A stretch of 64,000 bases of DNA from NCBI GenBank assembly GCA_029550925.1, contig JAKPGL010000001.1, forward strand, positions 38,260 to 102,259, in the 5' to 3' direction. The notes under the pieces were generated by a model. It searched no databases. It was not told where the DNA came from and was given only the letters and a program-made list of their open reading frames with translations. The position numbers and the translations under genes are program-made. The stretch comes from Planctomycetota bacterium (lineage in GTDB: Bacteria > Planctomycetota > Planctomycetia > Pirellulales > Thermoguttaceae). Within the stretch, counting starts at the first letter, position 1. The number at the start of each line of letters is the position of its first letter. Shown here piece after piece: positions 9,551 to 18,895 of this stretch.

Positions 9551-10237
9551 ATGGACGATCCAGCGCGGCAACAACCCACTCTACCGATGGGCGTAGGACC
9601 GCTAGGCGACAGCGGCGTGGAAGAAGAGGTATTGGCCCGTCTCCGACGGGGAGGACAGGCCGCCTTAGCCAGCGAGTTCATGCGTCATCGCCCTCGTCTG
9701 CACCGGATGGTCCAGATGCGGCTGGATCATCGGGCGGCTGGCCAGGTCGATCCTTCGGATGTATTGCAGGAGGCGTTTTTCGAGGCGGTTCGCCAGTTGG
9801 ACCAGTACCTGGCCCATCCTCCGATGCCGCTTTTTTTGTGGCTCCGGTATCTGACAGGGCAGCGGATTTTGGCGATCCATCGGCGGCTTGGGGTGGATCA
9901 GAAACAGGACTCTTGCCAGGAGGTCCCGATGGAGTCGGTCCCGCGACCGGAGGCCGATTCCGTTTCCCTTTCGAGGCGTCTGGCGGATCAACTCCGCAGG
10001 ACCGGTCCGGCGGCCGGCGGGGAGGAGTTGTATGCACGCCTGGAGCAAGCGATCGCCCAACTAGCGCCTTTGGACCGGGAAATCCTGGCGCTGCGGCATT
10101 TTGAACAACTGAACAATCAAGAGGCGGCTGAGGAATTGGGCCTCAGCCCGGCGGCGGCCAGTAGGCGATATGTCCAAGCCCTGCAAAAATTGCGAGAGGC
10201 GATGGCCCCATTGCCCGGCCCCCAAAGCGAACCTTAA
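9551..10237 (+). CDS. ECF-like sigma-70 family RNA polymerase sigma factor
   Basis: This encodes 228 residues. Region 2 is visible as [20 protein letters not shown] followed by [18 protein letters not shown], and region 4 as [19 protein letters not shown] with a helix-turn-helix ([20 protein letters not shown]). Region 3 is absent, giving the two-domain ECF layout. The ~40-residue N-terminal extension and lack of an adjacent anti-sigma factor resemble the ECF families expanded in planctomycetes. The regulon is unknown. leuD follows 14 bases later and may be co-transcribed. Confidence 0.85.
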   Translation: MDDPARQQPTLPMGVGPLGDSGVEEEVLARLRRGGQAALASEFMRHRPRLHRMVQMRLDHRAAGQVDPSDVLQEAFFEAVRQLDQYLAHPPMPLFLWLRYLTGQRILAIHRRLGVDQKQDSCQEVPMESVPRPEADSVSLSRRLADQLRRTGPAAGGEELYARLEQAIAQLAPLDREILALRHFEQLNNQEAAEELGLSPAAASRRYVQALQKLREAMAPLPGPQSEP

Positions 10238-10251
10238 AAGGAGCAATCATC

Positions 10252-10848
10252 GTGCAACCTCTTGTTCGTCATACAGGACTGGTGCTTCCGTTAGATCGGC
10301 CTAATGTCGATACGGATCAGATCGTACCCAAACAGTTTCTCAAACGGACCCAGCGGAGCGGCTTCGGCCAGGTGCTCTTTTACCACTGGCGTTACCTGGA
10401 CGATCAGGGGACGCCGAACCCAGACTTTGTGCTGAATCGGCCGGAGTATCAAGGGGCGACGATCTTACTGGCCCGTCGGAACTTCGGCTGCGGCTCCAGC
10501 CGGGAACATGCGCCCTGGGCTTTGGCCGACTATGGGTTCCGGGTGCTCATCGCCCCCAGTTTCGCCGACATCTTCTACAACAACTGTTTCCAGAACGGCA
10601 TGGCGCCCATCCGGTTGGAGGAGGCGACGGTCGAAGAGCTTTTCCAACGTGCGGCCAAGTACCCCGGGTATCGGCTGACCGTCGATCTGGAACAGATGAC
10701 CATCGAAGATGCGTATGGTCTTCGGCTTTCGTTCGAGCTGGACCCGTTCCGGCGAGAGTGCCTGCTGAAGGGGCTGGACGACATCGGCTGGACCCTGCAA
10801 CACGAAGAAAAAATCGCCGCCTACGAACGCTCGCACGGCATTGCCTAG
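10252..10848 (+). CDS. leuD: 3-isopropylmalate dehydratase small subunit
   Basis: This encodes 198 residues, typical for LeuD, the swivelling domain of isopropylmalate isomerase that pairs with LeuC in leucine synthesis. Seen motifs are [18 protein letters not shown], the active-site loop [17 protein letters not shown], and [17 protein letters not shown]. It starts with GTG behind AAGGAG at 8 bases. The large subunit leuC is not adjacent, so the two subunit genes are separated in this genome. Confidence 0.95.
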   Translation: MQPLVRHTGLVLPLDRPNVDTDQIVPKQFLKRTQRSGFGQVLFYHWRYLDDQGTPNPDFVLNRPEYQGATILLARRNFGCGSSREHAPWALADYGFRVLIAPSFADIFYNNCFQNGMAPIRLEEATVEELFQRAAKYPGYRLTVDLEQMTIEDAYGLRLSFELDPFRRECLLKGLDDIGWTLQHEEKIAAYERSHGIA

Positions 10849-10884
10849 TTGGATTGCATCGGACAGGACTAGCCGCCGTAATTC

Positions 10885-12525
10885 ATGGAGGACGGAAGAA
10901 CTTCTCCCAATATGGCGGCGCCTTGGCCGTCCTTCTTTCGAATTATTTGTTCCGCATTCATGGAAAACCAAGCGATTCCAAGCTGGTTTGGGCGGCAAGT
11001 TCGACGGTTTTTGCCGGTGGAGACGGTATGTTTTCTTGCCGTCTGGCTGATGTTGATGGCGGCGGGACGGGATCGGCTGTTTCAGGACCCCGGCACATTT
11101 TGGCACTTGGCCTGGGGAAAGCAGATGCTCCAGACAGGCCACGTACCAAGGACCGATACGTTCAGCTTCACCCGCTGGGGCCAGCCGGTGGTCGATGACC
11201 AATGGTTGGCCGAGTTTCTGATGGTCGGGGTGCATCGACTGGCCGATTGGGAGGGGCTGTTGCTCCTGACGGCGGCGGCCTTGGCCGGGTTGTACGGATG
11301 GATTGGCGGTCGGCTGGTACGGGCCGGGATCGCTCCGTTATGGGCCGTCCTCATATTGGCGCTGGTCTTTTTGGCCAGTGCGCATAATTTTCACGTTCGG
11401 CCTTTGATAGCTAGCCTGATTTTGCAGGCGGCCTGGTTTGCCGGGCTATTGGCGGTCGATGCGGGCCGGACGCCGATCTGGCGGTTATGGCTGTTTGTAC
11501 CGCTGAGCACCCTTTGGGCCAATCTGCACGGCGGGGTGTTGGCCGGGTTGGGAACCCTGGGGCTTTGCAGCGTCTTTTGGATGGTTCAGTGGGGATTCCG
11601 CCGTCGGGGACCGATTCAGTCTCACGCCCAAGCCCTTCTGTTAGTGGCTATTTTGGGTGGGTGTCTTTTGGCCGTCTTGGTCAATCCCTATGGTCTGGAC
11701 CTGCTGCGAAACTGGTACGCCACCTTGAGCATGGACTTGGGCCGGTGGATTCAGGAACATCGGCCCTGGACGGTAAGCGAACCGGCCGGTTGGGCCGCTC
11801 TGGTGTTGCTGGTTGGCTATCTGGCGGTTTTAGCGCCGATGGTCCGACAAGGACAGTTCCAGGCCGCATGGGCGATGCCGATCGTCTGGTTTCTGTTGGG
11901 GATGCAGCGGGTGCGGAACCTGCCGCTCTTTGCTGTCGTAACGGCGTTAGGTATTGCCGAACTGGTTCGCTGTCGGCTGGGAGAGCGTCCGCTTGAGGGA
12001 CGCAAAGACCCTGTTGAGGAGGACGGCGGGCCGTGTCCCTCTTTCTCCGCCGAAAGAGGCTTGTCAAAATACGTTATCCCCGCCCTATTGGTGGGGACGA
12101 CCTTGGCCCTGCAAACAGCCGGTTGTCCAGCGCCGCTCGTGGGAAGTCCTTGGGTGCGGTTTTCCGCGGAGCGATGGCCGGTAGGATTGGCCGAGGAACT
12201 TCAGACGGCCAGCGCCCGGTGTCCGGAAGGGACGCCGATTTTCAATGACCTGGATTTTGGAGGCTGGATTATATATTTTACCCCACGTTGGCGAGTGTTT
12301 ATCGACGATCGGTGCGCCTTGTATGGAGAAGAATTTTTGTCGGCCTATGACCAGGCACGTCGCCAGAACCCCGCCCAACTGGCCCGATGGCAAGAGGAAT
12401 ACGGGTTCCGATGGGCGTTGGTCCGGCGGGGTAGTGGATGGGATCGGTATTTGGCGTCCCTGCCTCTGTGGGAATGCTTGGGTCGGGACGAGGCCGCTGC
12501 TTGGTATCATCTCCGCGATCGTTGA
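10885..12525 (+). CDS. polytopic membrane protein, possible GT-C-like glycosyltransferase
   Basis: This encodes 546 residues, or about 521 if an internal ATG at 10960 is used; neither start has a convincing ribosome site. Roughly ten hydrophobic segments are visible. The first loop has DPGTFWHLAWGKQML followed by PRTDTFSFT and DDQWLAEF, an acidic loop arrangement reminiscent of GT-C / PMT-like membrane glycosyltransferases, but I cannot assign a family firmly. The C-terminal soluble part has FNDLDFGGWIIYF and VFIDDRCALYG. It lies directly upstream of two GT4 glycosyltransferase genes on the same strand, so a role in glycan or glycolipid assembly is a context inference. Confidence 0.7.
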   Translation: MEDGRTSPNMAAPWPSFFRIICSAFMENQAIPSWFGRQVRRFLPVETVCFLAVWLMLMAAGRDRLFQDPGTFWHLAWGKQMLQTGHVPRTDTFSFTRWGQPVVDDQWLAEFLMVGVHRLADWEGLLLLTAAALAGLYGWIGGRLVRAGIAPLWAVLILALVFLASAHNFHVRPLIASLILQAAWFAGLLAVDAGRTPIWRLWLFVPLSTLWANLHGGVLAGLGTLGLCSVFWMVQWGFRRRGPIQSHAQALLLVAILGGCLLAVLVNPYGLDLLRNWYATLSMDLGRWIQEHRPWTVSEPAGWAALVLLVGYLAVLAPMVRQGQFQAAWAMPIVWFLLGMQRVRNLPLFAVVTALGIAELVRCRLGERPLEGRKDPVEEDGGPCPSFSAERGLSKYVIPALLVGTTLALQTAGCPAPLVGSPWVRFSAERWPVGLAEELQTASARCPEGTPIFNDLDFGGWIIYFTPRWRVFIDDRCALYGEEFLSAYDQARRQNPAQLARWQEEYGFRWALVRRGSGWDRYLASLPLWECLGRDEAAAWYHLRDR

Positions 12526-12546
12526 TTTTGCAGGAGCCGCCGAAAA

Positions 12547-13773
12547 GTGGAAAAAACAAGGAGCGTCAAAAAAGCTCGTGTAGTGTGGATTAGCCGACGC
12601 TTTTGGCCTTTGGTAGGCGGCGCGGAACGGATGATCGGCTATTTGGCCGCCGCTTGGGCCGAACAAGGGGGCGAGTCGATCATCTTAACCGCCCAGTGGG
12701 ACCCCACGTGGCCGAGAGAGATATGCTTCCACCAGGTTCCAGTGATCCGGATGTCCCAACCGAACATGCGTTTCTGGGGTACGCTCCGCTACATGCAGGC
12801 CCTTGGCCGATGGCTCCGGCAACATCGAGAGCGGTACGATTGCGTGTGCGTGTCCATGCTCAAGCACGACGCATACGCGGCGGTGCGAGCGGTGGGCGGC
12901 AAAAGGCCCATTCTTCTCCGAGCCGAGGGCGGCGGTCGAACCGGCGACTGCTATTGGCAGTTGGAGGCCCGGTGCGGACGAAGGATCAAATATCGTCTGA
13001 TGCAGGCCGACGCCTTCATCGGTCCCAGCCAGGCCATCTACCGGGAACTGCAAGCAGCCGGGTATCCCCGATCCAGGATTCATTACATCCCGAACGGGGT
13101 CCCGATTCCCCCGGCGCCCGACGCCGCCCGTCGGCAGTCGGCCCGAGCCGCCTTGGCTACATTGCACTTATTCTTGCAAGGCATTCTTCGTCCTGGACCG
13201 GAAGGGACAATGCCGATATTGGCCGTTTATACCGGCCGGCTGCACCCGGCCAAGGGGCTATCGGAACTGTTGGCCGTGTGGGATCGGATTCGGCTTCGTT
13301 GGCCGCAGGCGCATTTGTGTTTGGCGGGCGAAGGACCGATGCGCGCCGAATTGGAAGCTCAGATTGCCGAGCGGAATCTGACCGGTCGAGTCCATCTACT
13401 GGGCGTGTTCGACAGTGTGGAAGACCTGTTGGCAGCGGCCGACCTATTTATTTTGCCTTCGTATGAGGAGGGGATGTCGTTGGCGCTACTGGAGGCCATG
13501 GCCGCCGGATTGCCTATTGTGGCCACGGAGATTCCCGGCAACCGGCAGTTGGTCCGAGACGGGGAGGAAGCCCTTTTGACGCCGCCGGGTGATGTGGATG
13601 CGTTGACGGCAGCCGTCAGCCGCATTCTGTCGGAGCCGGCCTTTGCCGAGCAACTTGGCCGAGCCGCCCGCCAACGGGCCGAAACCGAGTTCTCTCTGGA
13701 CTATTGCCTCCAGCAGCATCAGGCCCTATGGGAGGGCCTAGTTCACCAGCGTGCGCAGAGTCTTCTTCCATAA
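12547..13773 (+). CDS. GT4-type glycosyltransferase
   Basis: This encodes about 408 residues starting with GTG. The N-terminal Rossmann-like domain begins VVWISRRFWPLVGGAERMIG. The C-terminal nucleotide-sugar domain has AVYTGRLHPAKGLSELLAVW, LAGEGPMRAELE, and the GT4 signature LPSYEEGMSLALLEAMAAGL. Donor and acceptor sugars cannot be told. It lies between the membrane protein gene and a second GT4 gene with gaps of ~21 bases, indicating an operon for polysaccharide or glycolipid synthesis. Confidence 0.9.
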   Translation: MEKTRSVKKARVVWISRRFWPLVGGAERMIGYLAAAWAEQGGESIILTAQWDPTWPREICFHQVPVIRMSQPNMRFWGTLRYMQALGRWLRQHRERYDCVCVSMLKHDAYAAVRAVGGKRPILLRAEGGGRTGDCYWQLEARCGRRIKYRLMQADAFIGPSQAIYRELQAAGYPRSRIHYIPNGVPIPPAPDAARRQSARAALATLHLFLQGILRPGPEGTMPILAVYTGRLHPAKGLSELLAVWDRIRLRWPQAHLCLAGEGPMRAELEAQIAERNLTGRVHLLGVFDSVEDLLAAADLFILPSYEEGMSLALLEAMAAGLPIVATEIPGNRQLVRDGEEALLTPPGDVDALTAAVSRILSEPAFAEQLGRAARQRAETEFSLDYCLQQHQALWEGLVHQRAQSLLP

Positions 13774-13794
13774 AAAGCAGTTTGGTCTTCTAGC

Positions 13795-14910
13795 ATGAGA
13801 TACCGCATTTTGCAGATCATACCTAGCCTGGATCGAGCCGGGGCCGAAAAACAGATGACCCTGTTGGCCTGCGGTCTGCCCAGGGACGAGTTCGAAGTGC
13901 ATGTGTGCGCCCTGACGCGGGGGGGACCGTTGGAGGTCGATCTGCGCGAGGCGGGCATCCCGGTCCATATCATCGGCAAACGATGGCGAGCCGACCCGCA
14001 GGCCTACTGGCGACTTCGACGACTGATCGCCCAGCTTCGGCCTGATCTGGTCCAGACCTGGCTTTTTGCCGCCAATGCGTATGGTCGGCAGGCGGCGATT
14101 GCCTGTCGGACGCCGGTGGTCATTGCCTCGGAGCGCTGCGAAGACCCCTGGAAAGGCGTCTTGGAAAAGATGATCGATCTGTATCTGGCCAAGAAAACGG
14201 ACCGGATTGTGGTCAATAGTCAGGCGGTGCGAGATTTTTACCTTCGGTATGGATTACCGGCGGACAAGTTGGTGGTTATTCCCAACGGTACGCCGCCGGC
14301 CCGGCCGAGTCCGGTAAGCCGCGGAGAGCTTCTGGGCGAACTGGGCCTGCCGGAACATTGCTATCTGGTGGGCCTGATAGGCCGACTTTGGCCGCAAAAA
14401 CGCATTAAAGACGCCATCTGGGCGGCCGACCTGCTGAAGGTGATTCGGGAGGATGTTCATCTGCTGATCATTGGCGATGGCCCCCAACGCGACCGGCTCG
14501 TGCGCTTCCGCGATCAGTGCCGGATTGCCGATAAAGTCCATTTTCTGGGCCATCGGGAGGACGTGCCGCGGATTTTGCCGCACCTGGACGTGCTTTGGTC
14601 TTCAAGCGCCTATGAGGGCCAGTCGAATGCGATCATGGAGGCAATGGCCGCCGGAGTGCCCGTGGTAGCCACCAACATCCCCGGCACACGGGAGTTGGTG
14701 GAACACGGCGTGAACGGCTTTTTATTTTCGGTGGGCGACCGGGCCAGCCTGGCCCGATACACCCAGAAGTTGCTTTCCGACCGAGAGCTAGCGAGCCGCA
14801 TCGGCCAGGCCGCCTCGGAGCACATGCGGCAAAACTTTTCCGTCGAAACGATGGTCTGCCGTTACGCCCAACTCTACCGGAGCCTGCTCCAAATGCGGAT
14901 AAGCCCTTAG
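13795..14910 (+). CDS. GT4-type glycosyltransferase
   Basis: This encodes 371 residues. It begins with ILQIIPSLDRAGAEKQMTLL, typical of GT4 enzymes, and carries LIGRLWPQKRIKDAIWAADL, IIGDGPQRDRL and the acidic donor-binding motif SSAYEGQSNAIMEAMAAGVP. It differs clearly from its upstream neighbour, so the two probably add different sugars. It ends 17 bases before the convergent sat gene, with no obvious terminator in the gap. Confidence 0.9.
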   Translation: MRYRILQIIPSLDRAGAEKQMTLLACGLPRDEFEVHVCALTRGGPLEVDLREAGIPVHIIGKRWRADPQAYWRLRRLIAQLRPDLVQTWLFAANAYGRQAAIACRTPVVIASERCEDPWKGVLEKMIDLYLAKKTDRIVVNSQAVRDFYLRYGLPADKLVVIPNGTPPARPSPVSRGELLGELGLPEHCYLVGLIGRLWPQKRIKDAIWAADLLKVIREDVHLLIIGDGPQRDRLVRFRDQCRIADKVHFLGHREDVPRILPHLDVLWSSSAYEGQSNAIMEAMAAGVPVVATNIPGTRELVEHGVNGFLFSVGDRASLARYTQKLLSDRELASRIGQAASEHMRQNFSVETMVCRYAQLYRSLLQMRISP

Positions 14911-14927
14911 GAGCGAAAAGGCGCAGG

Positions 14928-16190
<1,263 letters not shown>

Positions 16191-16662
16191 TGTAGTTACC
16201 TGAGAGGATAGAGAAATCTTCTGCTCGCTACGCTACCATGTCCCCACGTTGGAAGGCTTGATTCCAAAAGGGAGACAAGCAAAGGTTTTCTACCAACATA
16301 AAAGAACTTTTTAGTTTAGAATGGGAAAAGGCGATTGACAAGGACGGGACGTATCCGCTTTTTGAACCTTTCGGGGGTTTCGGCACCTCCCGAGTGGACA
16401 ACAGCCCTAGGAGGAAAAGGGAGATACGGGAAAAATCCTCTTCGGTCGCGGAGGGGTGGAAAATCTTTTGGGAAAAGGAGTCTTTTCCTTTCCGAATTGT
16501 CCGGTCCTAGGAAAATTCCCCTAGAGAGAAGGATTTCCCAAAACCCAAAACATCCAGAAAACTCCCCCATGACAAATCGTTCCCGGGAGATTATACTAAT
16601 AACTGAACGAGGGGTAGTCGTCTCATCCTTGGGGAAGGAAGGCTTTTCTGGAGGGAGTCTCT
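16191..16662. other. intergenic region with a small hairpin
   Basis: No convincing gene is seen. A 7-base perfect inverted repeat with a 4-base loop (GGAAAAG, GAGT, CTTTTCC) lies at 16471-16488 and has no following T-tract. The stretch is the presumed 5' region of both sat (minus) and the small gene at 16663 (plus). Confidence 0.4.
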
Positions 16663-16809
16663 ATGTCCGGCAAAATGAAGATTCCTCGTAAAGGCAAACA
16701 ACCTGTCCGGATGCCGGCGACCCGATTTGCCCATTTGCAGAAACGACTTCGGCGTCAGCGGGCGCCCAGCCCGCCGATCCCGAAAAAGTATGGGAAACAA
16801 GGCGTCTAA
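16663..16809 (+). CDS. 48-residue strongly basic small protein, unknown
   Basis: An ATG preceded by GGAGGGAG opens a 48-codon frame ending in TAA. The product starts MSGKMKIPRKGKQPVRMP and ends PPIPKKYGKQGV, with about 16 Lys/Arg residues, almost no acidic residues, and a central ATRFAHLQKRLRRQRAPS helix-like part. It resembles no family I can name; nucleic-acid or ribosome binding would fit the charge but is a guess. The ribosome site and clean stop argue for a real gene, while shortness argues for caution. Confidence 0.5.
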   Translation: MSGKMKIPRKGKQPVRMPATRFAHLQKRLRRQRAPSPPIPKKYGKQGV

Positions 16810-16862
16810 CCTCGTTTCCGATAAGCGACTTTGGGAGAACCCAGTCTGTGAGACGAGAGGGA

Positions 16863-16889
16863 ATACGGTCTTAACGAATGGTGTTACGT
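16863..16889 (+). repeat. 27-bp dispersed repeat, copy 1
   Basis: The sequence matches 57907-57933 at 23 of 27 positions, sharing the exact 12-base core ATGGTGTTACGT. A more diverged copy is at 47618-47644. Confidence 0.5.
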
Positions 16890-16954
16890 GTAAGCGGAGC
16901 CATCCATCCGGGCCAGTGAAGGGCAAATAAGATCGAAGCAAAGGCGTCGCACCG

Positions 16955-18802
16955 ATGGGATACCGGAATCTTCAGGAATGCCTTCGGGATTTAGAGGCTA
17001 CGAAACAGCTTATTCGGATTGATCAGCCGATCGATCCCTATCTGGAGGCGGCGGAAATCCAGCGGCGGGTGTTTCAGGCGCGGGGACCGGCCATTTATTA
17101 CGCCCGGGTCAAGGGGTGCTCCTTTCCCATGGTGAGCAACCTGTTTGGCACGATCGAGCGGGTCCGATATATCTTTCGGGACACGCTCGAGAAGGTGGCC
17201 CAGATGGTCCAGTTGGGGATTGATCCAACGGACATATTTCGTCGGCCTCGGCTGTTTTTGACGATTCCTTGGTATGTACGACACGCCCGACCGCGGTTTG
17301 TGCGTCGGGGGCCTGTTCTGGAGGGAGAAACGACGCTCAATCAACTCCCGCAACTGGTCTGCTGGCCCAAAGACGGCGGGGCCTATATCACGCTGCCTCA
17401 AGTCTATACGGAAGACCCCGAGCAGCCCGGTTGGCAGCGTTCCAACCTAGGGATGTATCGGATTCAAATTTCGGGAGGCCAATACGACCGGGCGATGGAG
17501 GCCGGACTGCATTATCAAATCCATCGGGGGATCGCCGCCCATCATACGGCCGCTTTACGTCGAGGCGAGCTTTTGCGGGTCCATGTGTTTGTGGGCGGCC
17601 CGCCTGCGATGACCGTGGCCGCTGTCATGCCCCTGCCAGAAGGCATCCCGGAATTGGCTTTCGCTGGACTGTTGGCCGGTCGGCGGATCGACTTGATCCA
17701 ACGCCCCGGACATCTCCCCATTTTGGCCGAGGCGGATTTTACGATCACTGGCTATCTGGAACCTGGGCGAGTTCTGCCCGAAGGGCCCTTCGGCGACCAC
17801 CTGGGGTACTATAGTCTGGAGCATCCTTTCCCGGTGCTTCGGGTGGAGCATGTGTATCATCGCAAGGATGCGGTTTGGCCGTTTACCGTGGTGGGCCGAC
17901 CCCCGCAGGAAGATTCGGTCTTCAACCAGTTGATCCATGAACTGGTCGGGCCGGTGGTTCCGAAGGCGGTTCCTGGCGTCCATGCGGTCCATGCGGTGGA
18001 CGCCGCCGGGGTACATCCACTCCTATTGGCCATCGGCAGCGAACGGTACATTCCCTACGAACAGCCCCGACGGCCCAGAGAATTATTGACCTTGGCCAAC
18101 GCTCTTTTGGGCTACGGCCAGATGGCCCTGGCAAAGTATCTATTCATCGTCGCCAAGGAAGATAATCCTGAGTTGGACGTTCGGGACATCCCGGAGTTCT
18201 TCCGCCATCTATTGGAGCGGGTGGATTATCGACGGGATTTGCATTTTTATACCGCCATGACGCCCGACACGCTGGATTATACCGGTCCCAGTTGGCATGA
18301 GGGTTCCAAGTTGGTGATTGCGACGGCGGGGCCAACCCGTCGGGCCTTGCCGGTGGCTCTGGACAGCCGAATCCATACGCCCGAAGCCCTTGGCTTCCGA
18401 AATCCCCGTCTTTGTCTGCCCGGCATTTTAGTAGTCCAAGGCCCGCCGTATCAGGGGTCGCCGCAACAGCCGGACACTGCCGTCCAACGGTTCTGCGAGT
18501 CCTACACGCGGACGGACGCCATCAATAATTTCCCTTTGATCGTCATTGTGGACGACAGCGCCTTTGCATCGGCAAAATTGGAGAATTTTCTCTGGGTAAC
18601 GTTTACCCGAAGCAACCCCGCAACGGATGTTTATGGGATTGAGTCCTTCACCGCCCATAAGCACTGGGGATGTCGGGGGGCGTTGGTGATCGACGCCCGG
18701 CTCAAACCGCATCATGCGCCGCCATTGGAAGAAGACCCCGAAGTGCGGAAACGGGTGGACGCTTTGGCCGCCCCGTTCGGCCCCCTGCACGGCGTTATCT
18801 AA
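16955..18802 (+). CDS. UbiD-family prenylated-FMN decarboxylase
   Basis: This encodes 615 residues. The start MGYRNLQECLRDLEATKQL, the TIPWYVRHARPRFVRRG region and the EGPFGDHLGYYSLEHPFPV motif identify the UbiD superfamily, which decarboxylates aromatic or unsaturated acids with prenylated FMN made by UbiX. The family includes menaquinone/ubiquinone pathway and fermentation enzymes; the length (615 versus ~490 in E. coli UbiD) favours the longer subgroup seen in planctomycetes and others. No ubiX or quinone gene is adjacent, so the substrate is not assigned. Confidence 0.88.
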   Translation: MGYRNLQECLRDLEATKQLIRIDQPIDPYLEAAEIQRRVFQARGPAIYYARVKGCSFPMVSNLFGTIERVRYIFRDTLEKVAQMVQLGIDPTDIFRRPRLFLTIPWYVRHARPRFVRRGPVLEGETTLNQLPQLVCWPKDGGAYITLPQVYTEDPEQPGWQRSNLGMYRIQISGGQYDRAMEAGLHYQIHRGIAAHHTAALRRGELLRVHVFVGGPPAMTVAAVMPLPEGIPELAFAGLLAGRRIDLIQRPGHLPILAEADFTITGYLEPGRVLPEGPFGDHLGYYSLEHPFPVLRVEHVYHRKDAVWPFTVVGRPPQEDSVFNQLIHELVGPVVPKAVPGVHAVHAVDAAGVHPLLLAIGSERYIPYEQPRRPRELLTLANALLGYGQMALAKYLFIVAKEDNPELDVRDIPEFFRHLLERVDYRRDLHFYTAMTPDTLDYTGPSWHEGSKLVIATAGPTRRALPVALDSRIHTPEALGFRNPRLCLPGILVVQGPPYQGSPQQPDTAVQRFCESYTRTDAINNFPLIVIVDDSAFASAKLENFLWVTFTRSNPATDVYGIESFTAHKHWGCRGALVIDARLKPHHAPPLEEDPEVRKRVDALAAPFGPLHGVI

Positions 18803-18807
18803 CAGCA

Positions 18808-18858
18808 AGGCGTCCGGAGTCTTTGGCGGCGCCACTGCGATTGGCGTGATGGACGCCT
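18808..18858. other. 8-base inverted repeat between convergent genes
   Basis: AGGCGTCC at 18808-18815 pairs with GGACGCCT at 18851-18858 across a 35-base loop, directly after the ubiD-like stop and before the end of the convergent GGDEF gene. It has no T-tract; it could be a bidirectional 3' structure, or chance. Confidence 0.25.
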
Positions 18859-18895
18859 AGAAATCTCCGGCCGCAGAGGCTCGCCGTTCTTTGGC

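Noticed and set aside
16335..16691. 118-codon open frame upstream of the small basic protein
   Set aside because: It has no ribosome site, poor composition, and overlaps the better supported 48-residue frame.
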